Shown: positions 27,351 through 36,322 of the stretch, piece after piece
Numbering within the stretch: position 1 is the first letter of the stretch
How the letters are laid out: each line of letters starts with the position of its first letter
Assembly (NCBI GenBank): GCA_027451885.1
Contig: DAIDHX010000240.1
Location: 1 to 63,904 of the forward strand
Reading direction: 5' to 3'
Source: Planctomycetales bacterium
GTDB taxonomy: Bacteria; Planctomycetota; Planctomycetia; Isosphaerales; Isosphaeraceae
Length of the DNA stretch: 63,904 nt
Translations under genes and position numbers: made by a program
Notes under the pieces: model-generated
Databases searched by the model: none
The model's input: the letters and a program-made list of their open reading frames with translations, nothing else
Told to the model about the DNA's origin: nothing

Positions 27351-28097
27351 ATGGCGAAATTGGTGCTGCTTCGTCACGGCGAAAGCGTTTGGAACAAGGA
27401 AAACCTCTTCACCGGCTGGACCGACGTCGATCTCTCCGAGCAGGGGCGAATCGAGGCCGAGGCGGCCGGCAAGCTGCTCAAACAGGAAGGATTCACCTTC
27501 GACGTGGCCTTCACCTCGGTGCTCAAGCGGGCCATCCGCACGCTCTGGATTGCGCTCGATCAACTCGATCTCATGTGGATCCCGGTCGAGCACTCCTGGA
27601 GGCTGAACGAGCGGCACTATGGTGCACTACAAGGCTTGAACAAGGCACAAACGGCGGCCAAATTCGGCGATGAGCAAGTCTTAATTTGGCGCAGGGCATA
27701 CGACGTACCACCGCCCCCGCTCGAGCCTGGCGATCCGCGCAGCCCGGCCGGCGATCCGCGGTACCAGGATCTCGCTCCCGAGCAGATTCCCGCAACGGAG
27801 TGCCTGAAAGACACCGTCGCGCGGTTCCTGCCGTACTGGCATGAAACGGTTGCGCCGGCAATTCAGGCGGGCAAGCGCGTGCTCATCACCGCTCACGGCA
27901 ATAGCCTGCGGGCGCTTGTCAAGCACCTGGACGGCATCTCTGATCAGGACATCGTCGGGCTCAACATCCCCACGGGAATCCCGCTCGTCTACGAGCTCGA
28001 TGACAGGTTGAAGCCGATCAAAAGCGGCTATCTGGGCGATCCGGAGGCGGCTGCCAAGGCCGCGGCGGCCGTCGCTGCGCAAGGCAAGGCGCGCTAG
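27351..28097 (+). CDS. gpmA: 2,3-bisphosphoglycerate-dependent phosphoglycerate mutase
   Basis: 248 residues, the size of dPGM. The ATG at 27351 begins [15 protein letters not shown], whose His is phosphorylated. It is followed by [14 protein letters not shown], the catalytic [15 protein letters not shown] and the second catalytic His in [17 protein letters not shown]. It interconverts 3- and 2-phosphoglycerate in glycolysis/gluconeogenesis in the cytoplasm. An in-frame ATG eight codons upstream has no family support. The gene is divergent from anmK and ends convergently with the DUF5989 gene. Confidence 0.96.
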   Translation: MAKLVLLRHGESVWNKENLFTGWTDVDLSEQGRIEAEAAGKLLKQEGFTFDVAFTSVLKRAIRTLWIALDQLDLMWIPVEHSWRLNERHYGALQGLNKAQTAAKFGDEQVLIWRRAYDVPPPPLEPGDPRSPAGDPRYQDLAPEQIPATECLKDTVARFLPYWHETVAPAIQAGKRVLITAHGNSLRALVKHLDGISDQDIVGLNIPTGIPLVYELDDRLKPIKSGYLGDPEAAAKAAAAVAAQGKAR

Positions 28098-28106
28098 GAT
28101 CCTGCG

Positions 28107-28136
28107 CGGGTCCGCCGAGTCACCGCGGCGGGCCCG
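28107..28136. terminator. Hairpin between convergent gpmA and DUF5989 genes (weak terminator)
   Basis: The arms CGGGTCCGCCG (28107-28117) and CGGCGGGCCCG (28126-28136) pair at 10 of 11 positions around an 8-nt loop. There is no clear T-run on either side, so it may act as a weak or factor-assisted terminator for the two converging transcripts. Confidence 0.45.
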
Positions 28137-28162
28137 GCTTCCTGGCTACTCCACGCTGCCGA

Positions 28163-28372
28163 TCAGAACAGAGTGTAAATGAAGGGTGTCGCTGCCGTGC
28201 CCGACAGGAGCACAAGGGCCCCCAGAAGAAGCATCACAATCACGATTGGCAATAGCCACCACTTTTTATTTTGAGCCAGGAAGGCCCAGAACTCCTGGAT
28301 CAAGCTCTCCTGCTGGCTGGATGCCGCCAGCTTTTCGAACTCGTTTGGTTTCGGCTCACCTGCGTCGCTCAT
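28163..28372 (-). CDS. DUF5989-family small membrane protein
   Basis: 69 residues: a polar N-terminus, then EFWAFLAQNKKWWLLPIVIV and a long hydrophobic helix ending PFIYTLF, the full signature of the DUF5989 family. In many bacteria this gene stands next to SxtJ-type and carbamoyltransferase genes, as here. Function is unknown. The ATG at 28372 (MSDAGEPK) is preferred over the ATG two codons upstream, since it matches the family start. Confidence 0.88.
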   Translation of the reverse strand: MSDAGEPKPNEFEKLAASSQQESLIQEFWAFLAQNKKWWLLPIVIVMLLLGALVLLSGTAATPFIYTLF

Positions 28373-28417
28373 GATCAATACTCCCCTGGCCTCGCCACAG
28401 CTTGTTTCGAACGTTGC

Positions 28418-28834
28418 CTAGAACTGTTTGAAGTAGCTGGCTGGATTCACCGGCTGTGGCTTGGGAGTCCAGTATGATTCCCGCGTACGATCGATCGCTC
28501 GCTCGAGCGGGTCTCGCCCCACGAGCCGGAAGTAGAGGCCGATTGGCGTGAAGAGACCAAAGTAAACCAGAACCAGGATCGTCTGCGAGACGGTCCAGCC
28601 GATGGGGAAGGCGAGGACCATCCAGCCGACGTAAATCCAGCGTACCCAGCGGGGACGAGCGAGTCCAAGGCTCCCGACGACGATCGAGGCGGCCAAAATC
28701 GGCCAGCCCCGTTCGGGCCGATGCTTGCCAAGAATCTCCCAGATTCCCAATGCACCAAAGACCACCAGAAAAAGCGCAGCGAATTCGCGGAGCGTTTTTC
28801 TGGGGGGATCAAACTGGATATCGTTCCACTGCAT
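28418..28834 (-). CDS. SxtJ-family membrane protein
   Basis: 138 residues with three to four membrane helices and the family-typical C-terminus ERAIDRTRESYWTPKPQP then ASYFKQF. SxtJ is named from the saxitoxin cluster, where it accompanies the carbamoyltransferase SxtI; its molecular role is not established. The gene lies 21 bp after the carbamoyltransferase stop and 45 bp before DUF5989, in the same direction. Confidence 0.87.
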   Translation of the reverse strand: MQWNDIQFDPPRKTLREFAALFLVVFGALGIWEILGKHRPERGWPILAASIVVGSLGLARPRWVRWIYVGWMVLAFPIGWTVSQTILVLVYFGLFTPIGLYFRLVGRDPLERAIDRTRESYWTPKPQPVNPASYFKQF

Positions 28835-28855
28835 GGGTTGGGGCTTTCCGTGTGA

Positions 28856-30712
28856 TCAGTCGAGCTGGAATTGGGCCAGATGGCGATCTCGTTCGACGGT
28901 GCTCTGTCGGCGTGCTGCATCCGACTTGAGCACAATCAGATCCTCGATCACCAGGGCATCCATCTCTGTCGCCATGAAGCAGCGGTAGGCGTCCTCTGGT
29001 GTACAGACAATGGGCTCGCCGCGGACGTTGAAGCTTGTATTGACGAGCACGGGGCAACCAGTCAGCCGTTCGAACGCCTCGAGCAAGTGATGGAAACGGG
29101 GATTGCGATCGTCATCGACGGTTTGCAACCGGGCGCTATAATCAACGTGGGTCACGGCTGGGATTGTGGAACGAACGACGTTGACCCTGCGTCTGAGGTC
29201 TGGATTCTCGCGCATCACGGCGAGCTGTTCAGGGTCGACTGGGACGCGTCTGCTTTCAGCGACAGGCGCGACAAGGAGCATGTAGGGACTTTCATGGCGC
29301 GGACTGAACTCGAACCAGTCGGCGACCTTTTCCCTGAGGACGACCGGCGCGAACGGGCGAAAGCTTTCGCGGTACTTGATCTTGAGGTTCATGTCGGCTT
29401 GCATTTCGGGGGAGCGGGGGTCGCCGAGGATGCTTCGGGCTCCCAGCGCACGGGGTCCGAATTCCATCCGTCCCTGAAACCAACCGACGACCTTGCCGGC
29501 CGCGAGGAGACGGGCTGTTTGCTCGACGAGATCGGCTTCGTCGGTGGCACGATGTGCGTCCGCGCCCAGGGCATGTAGCCGGGCCGCGACCTCCTCCGTG
29601 GAAAAGCCCGGGCCGAGCAGGCTCCCGTGCTGGGAGTCGCGCCCCTGTGGTTGCCTTGGGCGCTCGAGAAGCTGATACCAGGTGAAAAGCGCAGCTCCGA
29701 GCGCGCCCCCGGCGTCTCCCGCGGCAGGCTGGACCCAGATGTCGGCGAAATCCCCCTCGCGGAGCAGCCGGCCGTTCGCCACGCAGTTGAGCGCGACACC
29801 GCCGGCAAGCACCAGATTCTCAAGCCCGGTCCGGGCGTGCAGCGTTCTGCCAATTCGGAGCACAATCTCCTCGGTCGCCGCCTGGATGCTTGCGGCCACG
29901 TCCATGTGCCGCTGCTCGAGCACCGACTCAGGTGCCCGGGGAGGCCCGCCGAAAAGCTCATGGAACCTCGGCCCAGTCATCGTCAAACCCTGGCAGTAAT
30001 TGAAATAGCCCATATCGAGCCGGAAGCTGCCGTCGTCCTTGAGATCAACAAGACTTCCTAAAATCCGATCCAGATAGATCGGCCGGCCATAGGGCGCGAG
30101 ACCCATGAGCTTGTATTCGCCGCTGTTGACCCGGAACCCGCAGTAATAAGTAAACGCCGAATACAAAAGCCCAAGTGAATGCGGGAACGCGAGATGTTCG
30201 AAGAGCCGGATACGGTTGCCTTCTCCCACTCCCAGCGTCGTCGTGCTCCATTCGCCGACGCCATCAAGCGTGAGAATCGCCGCCTTCTCAAATGGGCTCG
30301 CAAAAAACGCGCTCGCGGCGTGGCTTTCGTGGTGGTCGGTAAACACCACACGTGCTCCCGATCGCTCCCCCAACTTGCGGAGGAGCGTTCTACGCATGTG
30401 CAGTTTCTCTTTCAGCCATAATGGCATCGCCAGCCGGAAGCTGCGAAAGCCGCCTGGCGCGTAAGCCAGATAGGTCTCCAAAAGCCGTTCGAATTTCGTC
30501 AGCGGCTTGTCATAGAACGCCACAAAGTCGAGCTGCTCGGGACGAATCCCCGCTGCTTCCAGGCAATACGCCGTGGCCCGCTCGGGGAAGTCGGAGTCAT
30601 GTTTTTTGCGTGTAAATCGCTCTTCTTGAGCCGCGGCCACGATCCGGCCATCCACTACGATTGCCGCTGCGCTGTCGTGGTAAAACGCCGAAACACCCAG
30701 GATCGCCGTCAT
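28856..30712 (-). CDS. Carbamoyltransferase (NodU/CmcH/SxtI family)
   Basis: 618 residues. The N-terminal TsaD-like domain starts ILGVSAFYHDSAAAIVVDG, with FTDHHESHAASAFFASP (metal-binding His) and LTLDGVGEWSTT. The C-terminal domain has GRMEFGPRALGARSILGDPR and VNTSFNVRGEPIV, both hallmarks. Family members form carbamoyl-adenylate from carbamoyl phosphate and ATP and carbamoylate a hydroxyl on sugars or small molecules. The acceptor is unknown. The neighbouring polysaccharide locus is a candidate, but the SxtJ/DUF5989 trio also occurs outside such loci. A promoter-like sequence overlapping a palindrome lies 52 bp upstream. Confidence 0.94.
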   Translation of the reverse strand: MTAILGVSAFYHDSAAAIVVDGRIVAAAQEERFTRKKHDSDFPERATAYCLEAAGIRPEQLDFVAFYDKPLTKFERLLETYLAYAPGGFRSFRLAMPLWLKEKLHMRRTLLRKLGERSGARVVFTDHHESHAASAFFASPFEKAAILTLDGVGEWSTTTLGVGEGNRIRLFEHLAFPHSLGLLYSAFTYYCGFRVNSGEYKLMGLAPYGRPIYLDRILGSLVDLKDDGSFRLDMGYFNYCQGLTMTGPRFHELFGGPPRAPESVLEQRHMDVAASIQAATEEIVLRIGRTLHARTGLENLVLAGGVALNCVANGRLLREGDFADIWVQPAAGDAGGALGAALFTWYQLLERPRQPQGRDSQHGSLLGPGFSTEEVAARLHALGADAHRATDEADLVEQTARLLAAGKVVGWFQGRMEFGPRALGARSILGDPRSPEMQADMNLKIKYRESFRPFAPVVLREKVADWFEFSPRHESPYMLLVAPVAESRRVPVDPEQLAVMRENPDLRRRVNVVRSTIPAVTHVDYSARLQTVDDDRNPRFHHLLEAFERLTGCPVLVNTSFNVRGEPIVCTPEDAYRCFMATEMDALVIEDLIVLKSDAARRQSTVERDRHLAQFQLD

Positions 30713-31041
30713 TCCGTACCCACCTTGGTCCCTGTGCGCTTGCCGGATTCAATCCTTGTCGAAACCTATCATAGGTGACACGCAATTTCCTAGTCGACGG
30801 TTCCGCCCCAGCTCCCGCATAGAACTGCCTTCATGCATCCTCCTGCCTGAAAGCGATCTAAAGTAGGAGAAGTAGAGCTTCGCCCGCACCGGTCACGCTC
30901 CATGAGCCAGCGCGTAAGCATGGAGCCATGTGGGTCTTGTGATTTCACCTGACATTCGAGAGAATTGATGCTCGTGCCCCAATCGTGCGTAGCGGCCTTG
31001 ATCGGACCGTCTCCACTCTCGTGCGAGGAGTCGTTCTAGCC
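30713..31041. other. Divergent intergenic region
   Basis: 329 bp separate the carbamoyltransferase (minus) and EpsI (plus) genes. Apart from the palindrome/promoter candidate at 30764-30797 I see no RNA gene, repeat or further coding frame. An upstream in-frame GTG at 30985 could lengthen EpsI by 19 codons. Confidence 0.5.
30764..30797 (-). promoter_or_regulatory. Candidate promoter with -10 inside a 13-bp palindrome
   Basis: On the minus strand, TCGACT (30797-30792) and TATGAT (30773-30768) are separated by 18 bp, giving a possible sigma-70-type promoter for the carbamoyltransferase gene, with a ~50-nt leader. The -10 is embedded in the perfect palindrome ACCTATCATAGGT (30764-30776), a possible operator. 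Confidence 0.35.
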
Positions 31042-31824
31042 ATGAGAAGCGCCGTGTCGCTCCCTCTTGCGCCGACGCAAGAAACCGAAACAAACCAACA
31101 GACGCGAAACGAATCGAAGCCGAATTCATCAGGACGTCCGACTTCTACCTGGGTGGTTTGGGTCATCGTGGGAGCCGCCCTGCTGACCTCCGGAGGACTG
31201 CGTTTCTGGCGGGACCGGCAATTTCAAAACTTGACCGAAAAGAGCGCGGTTTGCCCTTTTCCCTTGAGCGCGATTCCCAGGACCCTGGGTGACTGGAAGG
31301 CAACCCAGGACTCTGATATCCAGCTTGATCCGGAAGTCGCCCGCGTGGCCGGCTCGATCGACCACTTCCTCCGGAACTACACCAATTCACGCACGGGTGA
31401 GACGGTCACGGTTCTGGTGCTCTATGGCCTGGCTGAAGACGTGTTCGCACACACCCCCGAAGCCTGTTTTCCCGCAGCGGGGTATGCACCCGTCACCGCA
31501 TCCGTAGACCACGCGTTCACCGTCAAACCCGATGGGAAGCCAGGAGTCTTCCGCACGGGCATCTATTCCAAGACACTCGCGGGGGTGACGGTCTATCGCG
31601 AAGTCCTTTCTACTTATCGCCATAATGATCAGTGGATTACCGATCTTGCCGCGCGGTGGAAAGCCTTTCGGCTCCATCCGGGAATGTTCAAAATTCAGAT
31701 CGAGCGTTTGGCCAACGCACTGGGGCAGGAACATAGCCCAAGCGAAGGTCTTCTCGAGGAACTCGTCTTTCAAGTGAACCACCGTTTGGACGCAATACAA
31801 GAGTCAGCCAGGTATGCCAATTAG
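31042..31824 (+). CDS. EpsI-family exosortase-associated protein
   Basis: 260 residues. An N-terminal polar stretch precedes one membrane helix (VWVIVGAALLTSGGLRF), then an extracytoplasmic DUF3485-type domain. Its family hallmark is DVFAHTPEACFPAAGYAPV, with a conserved Cys/His pair. EpsI proteins accompany exosortases, alone or fused to them, and are needed for exosortase-linked polysaccharide production; their chemistry is unknown. The ATG at 31042 has GAGGAG 11 nt upstream. The exosortase gene lies 3.5 kb downstream beyond the autokinase gene, a split arrangement. Confidence 0.82.
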   Translation: MRSAVSLPLAPTQETETNQQTRNESKPNSSGRPTSTWVVWVIVGAALLTSGGLRFWRDRQFQNLTEKSAVCPFPLSAIPRTLGDWKATQDSDIQLDPEVARVAGSIDHFLRNYTNSRTGETVTVLVLYGLAEDVFAHTPEACFPAAGYAPVTASVDHAFTVKPDGKPGVFRTGIYSKTLAGVTVYREVLSTYRHNDQWITDLAARWKAFRLHPGMFKIQIERLANALGQEHSPSEGLLEELVFQVNHRLDAIQESARYAN

Positions 31825-31878
31825 CTCGAAGCTCTGGCCGCGGACTCTTGGAGGAAACGGTGAATTGCTCGCCACACC

Positions 31879-32106
31879 CTAGAGGACGAGGTTGTGGTCC
31901 TCGCCCCGCATCAACCGGGCCGCACCCAAGAGGGCCATGCCGATCGAACCCACGACCAGGACGACGGCGAGGGCTGGCAGCAAGTGGATCGCGATGAGCA
32001 CCTGCACGAGGCGCCCGGCAATCCCTGGATTTTGAAATCGAGGGTCTTCCAGGTGATCGGAGTGCGATGGGAACAGGTTGGATGGTGTATGGGTGAGTGT
32101 GGCCAT
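31879..32106 (-). CDS. Putative small single-pass membrane protein
   Basis: 75 residues: a hydrophilic N-terminus followed by one long hydrophobic segment (LVQVLIAIHLLPALAVVLVV then GSIGMALLGAARLM). AAGGTGG lies about 10 nt before the ATG. It is on the opposite strand to the flanking EpsI and autokinase genes. No family is recognised, and a chance frame cannot be excluded. Confidence 0.45.
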   Translation of the reverse strand: MATLTHTPSNLFPSHSDHLEDPRFQNPGIAGRLVQVLIAIHLLPALAVVLVVGSIGMALLGAARLMRGEDHNLVL

Positions 32107-32740
32107 GCTTCATCCACCTTATGTGCTTTGTGGGCAATATGCTGAGTTTGCGCAAAGCAGACAGAAGCGCTCTTCCTACAGTCTAGAGCGCAGATCGGTT
32201 CGGAGGGACCACTCGGCTAGAATCTATTTTCCAGCTCAGCGGGCGCCGCTTAGTAAGGCTTTCCAGGAGTTGGCTCAAAGCATCAATGAGCGACTCCTGG
32301 GTTTGCGTCACAAACCTGATTCTTGGTCGTCTCAAGTTGGTGAAAACGCGATTCGGTCGTCTGCACGATCGATTTCAGTTCGGGGTCCGAGGAACTCGAT
32401 GGGTGCAACGCGCAACAGAGCAGTCCTGGGCTGATTTGCCCCAGGCCAAACATGCAATTTTAATTTGACTAGACTGAACGAGGTCGATTACAGTTTCACT
32501 AACAATATCCAAACGCGATGGATTTCCCTTGTTTTTGGGCACGAGAGCCTTTCACGGGCGAGCGACGTTGTGGTGGCATAATCCACGCGGCATGAATCAG
32601 CAAATGTGACTGTCGGGGAGGGTTACCAACGGGCGATTTGGAATCCGCGCGATCCCCGGCGTGAACGCGGCGACGACGGTCTGGCGAGCTAGTCTTCTCA
32701 TACACTCTGGTTTTGCAACCTCTGGACCAAGATCCAAGAC
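32107..32740. other. Leader/promoter region upstream of the autokinase gene
   Basis: 634 bp without a supported gene, less GC-rich than its surroundings. Short frames here have no ribosome sites or protein-like composition. A promoter-like pair is annotated at 32465-32494. Any transcript from it would have a leader of about 240 nt, long enough for regulatory structure, but I could not identify a known riboswitch. Confidence 0.5.
32465..32494 (+). promoter_or_regulatory. Candidate sigma-70-type promoter for the polysaccharide operon
   Basis: TTGACT (32465-32470) and TACAGT (32489-32494) are separated by 18 bp in a locally AT-rich stretch. This would transcribe the autokinase gene and probably the genes after it. 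It is a consensus match only. Confidence 0.3.
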
Positions 32741-35071
32741 ATGGACACCAAAGATCGATCGGACATGAATCTACCGGCTCGGGTCACGTCTGTGCCCGTG
32801 CCGGCAGTACCCGTCGACGCGGGTGCTTCACTTCAGATCGCGCCCTCGACGATCTCGCCCAGTGTTCTTGGGCGTGGTTTGCTGCGACACTGGTGGAAGA
32901 TCCTGGGTCTCTGGCTGATTCTCTCGATCCCCGCGGTGCTGGCGATTTACTCGATGGTGCAGCCAACCTACGAGGCCGTGAGCACATTGCGGATTGAGCC
33001 TGTCACGCCAGACCCTTACGGGTCGGTGCAGGCCTCGTACGATCTCCGCGGCGTCGATCAATATCTGAGTACTCAGATTGGCATCATCAAGAGTGACATG
33101 GTCCTCAAGCCAGCAGTCGCGATGCCTCCTGTTGTCGGTCTGCCGCTGATTTCCAGGTCGACGGATCCGGTCGCTGACCTCCGCAAGAAGCTCGATGTTT
33201 CGATCGTGGAAGGGACGTTCCTGATCCGTGTGGCCCTCGAATCCACCGACCGCGAGGAAGCCGCCGCCATCGTTCGGGCCGTGGTTCTCTCCTACGTTCA
33301 GGAGAACGCCAAGTACATGAGCTCGAACAAAGGCAATCTGAAGGCCAGTTTGACGGGCCAGATCACGAAGGTTGACGAAGCAATCGAGAAGGCCAAGAAG
33401 GAGCTCGACGACCTGAGCAAGAAGGGCACGGTGAAGATCTCAAAACCCAAGCTAACGCTGGGTACGCCGGGATCGTCTCAGGACAGCACGAATTCTCCCT
33501 CTTTCAGCAGTGTGGACGAGGCCCATTACAACCAACTCGTGGATCAGTTCGCGAAGACTCAGATCCAGTTCTACGAGGTGGAAGCGAAGCTGGAGACGCG
33601 GAGGGCGGCGGAACGAGCCAAGGAAGAGCAGATGCGTCTCAATCCCGCGTCCATCGATCCGGATCTCGAGGCGAAGATCATCGAGGAATTCAAGGCGGAT
33701 CCTGACGTTCGCGACATTGAAGACCAGATCCACGAGATCAAGGATGTCGTTGAGCACGGCGGATCGGTGTCTCGTAGTGGTAGCGATCCAGCTCGAATTC
33801 GAGCCTTGCGCAAGATTCAAGAACTCAACGATGAGTACCGGACGCTCTGGAGCGCCAAGTATGACTCGATCAAGGCGCGACTGGTGGCGAATCCGTCCCT
33901 TGTGAATTCCAATCGAGGATCAGAGACCATCGCCGAGCTCGAGGAGAGCTATGAATCGCTGGGCAAGTTGAAGGACAGATTAGCTCGGGACATTCAGCAG
34001 CTCGAGGTACAGGAAAAGGCGACCAACACCGATACTCTTAAGTTCGCGCTCTATCAGCACGAGCTTAATAGCTTGATGACGAACAGGGATCTGCTCAATA
34101 AGAACCTGGCGCGTGTCGAGTTTGAGTCGAATCAGGAGCAATTCCGCGTCAATCTGGTCGATCAGGCTCAGACGCCCAAGACCCCGTCCAACAACAAGCG
34201 GCTGAAGTACATGGCCGTGGTTCCGGCGGGCATTTTGTGCCTGATGCTTGGCCTGTTCCTGTTGCTTGAGGTCAAGGCGGAGCGCGTCGCGGATCCCTCG
34301 GTCCTCCAAAGTCGGGTGCGGTCCGAGGTCTATGCATTGCCTCCACTTCCCACAGCTCGGTCGCTCCGCAAGCTTCCTTCCACGGACGCCGAGGATCAGG
34401 TCGAGCAATTCATTCAGCGACTCGATCACCTGCGTTTCGCGGTTTGCGGGGAATCCGCGGAAATGGAACTGGGGCGGTGCGTGATCATCACGAGCGCAAT
34501 TGGCGGCGAAGGGAAGACAACCCTGGCGGCTCAGCTCGCCGCACGCTGTGGCAGTGCAGGCATGACCACGCTTTTGATTGACGCTGATCTCCGCCGAACA
34601 TCTCTCGCACGCCTCCTCGACATCCCCGATGGCATCGGCCTCTCCGACGTACTCAAAGAGGAAGCGGCTGCCGAGGATGCGATTATTCCAGTGCAAGGTG
34701 GCGCGTTTCACGTGCTTCCAGCCGGCACGCCCGTGCAGGATACAAGTCGAATCTTGCAAAGCAAAAAACTCGGCCTGGTCATTGCAAGCCTGCGGCAGGT
34801 CTACGATCTGGTGATCGTTGACTCGCCGCCTGTGCTCCCGGTACCTGACGCGCTGATCCTGGGCCGCTGGGCCGATGGCGCGGTCCTCGCCGCGCGCTAC
34901 GACATCAGCCGCTTCCCGCAGGTTGAACGTGCTCGTAGGCAGCTCGACAATGCCGGTATCCCCGTGCTTGGCACGGTCATCAACGGCATGCGGAACTCCG
35001 ACACATACTACGGTCGGTACACGTATAGTCGTCGGCGGTCTTCCCAGGCTGATTCGTCAAACACGATCTAG
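32741..35071 (+). CDS. Wzc-type polysaccharide co-polymerase with C-terminal tyrosine autokinase
   Basis: 776 residues. The first membrane helix (~residues 52-72, WWKILGLWLILSIPAVLAIY) is followed by a Wzz-type chain-length domain with long coiled-coil periplasmic segments (~185-460), a second helix (~490-510, YMAVVPAGILCLMLGLFLLL) and a BY-kinase domain. That domain has Walker A SAIGGEGKTT (Lys592), Walker A' LLIDADLRR and Walker B LVIVDSPP. The C-terminus is Tyr-containing (YYGRYTYSRRR), a small autophosphorylation cluster. Wzc proteins control polymer length and export with an outer-membrane Wza-type channel, which is not in this window. Start at ATG 32741; an ATG at 32765 is an alternative. 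Confidence 0.93.
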   Translation: MDTKDRSDMNLPARVTSVPVPAVPVDAGASLQIAPSTISPSVLGRGLLRHWWKILGLWLILSIPAVLAIYSMVQPTYEAVSTLRIEPVTPDPYGSVQASYDLRGVDQYLSTQIGIIKSDMVLKPAVAMPPVVGLPLISRSTDPVADLRKKLDVSIVEGTFLIRVALESTDREEAAAIVRAVVLSYVQENAKYMSSNKGNLKASLTGQITKVDEAIEKAKKELDDLSKKGTVKISKPKLTLGTPGSSQDSTNSPSFSSVDEAHYNQLVDQFAKTQIQFYEVEAKLETRRAAERAKEEQMRLNPASIDPDLEAKIIEEFKADPDVRDIEDQIHEIKDVVEHGGSVSRSGSDPARIRALRKIQELNDEYRTLWSAKYDSIKARLVANPSLVNSNRGSETIAELEESYESLGKLKDRLARDIQQLEVQEKATNTDTLKFALYQHELNSLMTNRDLLNKNLARVEFESNQEQFRVNLVDQAQTPKTPSNNKRLKYMAVVPAGILCLMLGLFLLLEVKAERVADPSVLQSRVRSEVYALPPLPTARSLRKLPSTDAEDQVEQFIQRLDHLRFAVCGESAEMELGRCVIITSAIGGEGKTTLAAQLAARCGSAGMTTLLIDADLRRTSLARLLDIPDGIGLSDVLKEEAAAEDAIIPVQGGAFHVLPAGTPVQDTSRILQSKKLGLVIASLRQVYDLVIVDSPPVLPVPDALILGRWADGAVLAARYDISRFPQVERARRQLDNAGIPVLGTVINGMRNSDTYYGRYTYSRRRSSQADSSNTI

Positions 35072-35335
35072 ACTGGGCTAGGATGGGCGTGAGCAGCTCG
35101 GACGCGTCTCGATCCTCGCCAGTTGAGGGTTGATCGCCAGTCTCAGGGCTGCTAGGCCAGATGGTACTGACGTGTGGAGACGATGCTCCGTCTCCCTGCG
35201 TACTTGGGTCGTCCTCACGGTTCCACTGCACTTCCTTACAGGTGCCGGTGCAACCCACGGGGACGAAGTCTGCGCGAGGTTGGTTGGGCTTGAGACGAGT
35301 CGAGGCCCTCGAAAACCCAGTGAAAGTTTGATCTC

Positions 35336-36322
35336 ATGAGCGTTCCGATGAGCATCAGCAGCCCCGAACGACCTACAGAACCCGGCAAGGCCAGCCTGCG
35401 ACGTTTCGGCCTTACTAACGCAAGACTCGCGATGATCGCGGCCGCAATCCTGACGTTTCTGCTGGCGTATGCGGCCACACTCCAGGAGCTTTACGCGACC
35501 TGGCGCAATGATGCCAACTACTCGCACGGCTTGCTCGTCATTCCAATCGCGATTGCGATCTTCTGGCGCCGTCTTGAAGAGAGTCCTCTTGAGTTCGCGC
35601 CTCCAACCGGGTTCTCGGCGTCCCTGGGATTGGCTTTGCTCGGAATGTCGCTGGGATTGCGCGCGTTCGCGTACGAATATTCCTTTCAGTGGATCGAGAA
35701 CGCCAGCCTGATCCCTGCGGCCGCAGGCATGATCTGGTGCCTCGGTGGGCCGTCGACTTTGCGGGCTGCCTGGCCCGCGCTTGTCTTCCTGGTCTTCATG
35801 CTCCCCCTCCCTCATACGATCAATAGCTTGATCGCGCTTCCGCTGCAGTCGCTCGCTGCCACCGGTAGCCGTTTTCTGCTCCAGCTTTCAGGGATCTGGG
35901 CGGTCCAGATGGGAAACGTTATCCGCATTCATACGCCGCGCGGAATCGACCAGCTCGACGTTGCACAAGCCTGCAATGGGCTCAGCATGCTGATGTCGCT
36001 CGCGGCCACGGTGACAGCGACAATCCTGCTCATACCGCTGCCGATCTGGAAGCGAGTGACGTTGCTCCTGAGCGCGGTTCCGATCGCGATTGCGTGCAAC
36101 ATCCTACGTATCTTTACCACGGGATGGGCGTATTATCTTGCCTCTGGGGTCGAGTTCAAAAAGCTCGCCCATGACTGGGCCGGGTTCCTCATGATGCCGG
36201 TTGCGCTTTTGATTGTCGGGCTCGAGCTGGGGATTTTGGGCTGGTTGGTTCCCAAACCTCGACCCGAGGACGAAGAGAAGGAGGAATTCATTTTAGCTGC
36301 ACTCGCGAGGAGGGATCGGTGA
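35336..36322 (+). CDS. Exosortase
   Basis: 328 residues with about eight membrane helices. Exosortase/archaeosortase motifs are present in order: NYSHGLLVIPIAI, FLVFMLPLPHTI, the catalytic Cys in DVAQACNGLSML (Cys213), the Arg in CNILRIFTTG (Arg258) and the His in KLAHDWAGF (His279). Exosortases are membrane transpeptidases that process PEP-CTERM-type sorting signals and attach proteins to surface polysaccharide; they usually sit in EPS loci, as here. No PEP-CTERM protein is visible in the window, so substrates must be elsewhere. The glycosyltransferase downstream starts within its stop codon (GTGA). Confidence 0.93.
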   Translation: MSVPMSISSPERPTEPGKASLRRFGLTNARLAMIAAAILTFLLAYAATLQELYATWRNDANYSHGLLVIPIAIAIFWRRLEESPLEFAPPTGFSASLGLALLGMSLGLRAFAYEYSFQWIENASLIPAAAGMIWCLGGPSTLRAAWPALVFLVFMLPLPHTINSLIALPLQSLAATGSRFLLQLSGIWAVQMGNVIRIHTPRGIDQLDVAQACNGLSMLMSLAATVTATILLIPLPIWKRVTLLLSAVPIAIACNILRIFTTGWAYYLASGVEFKKLAHDWAGFLMMPVALLIVGLELGILGWLVPKPRPEDEEKEEFILAALARRDR

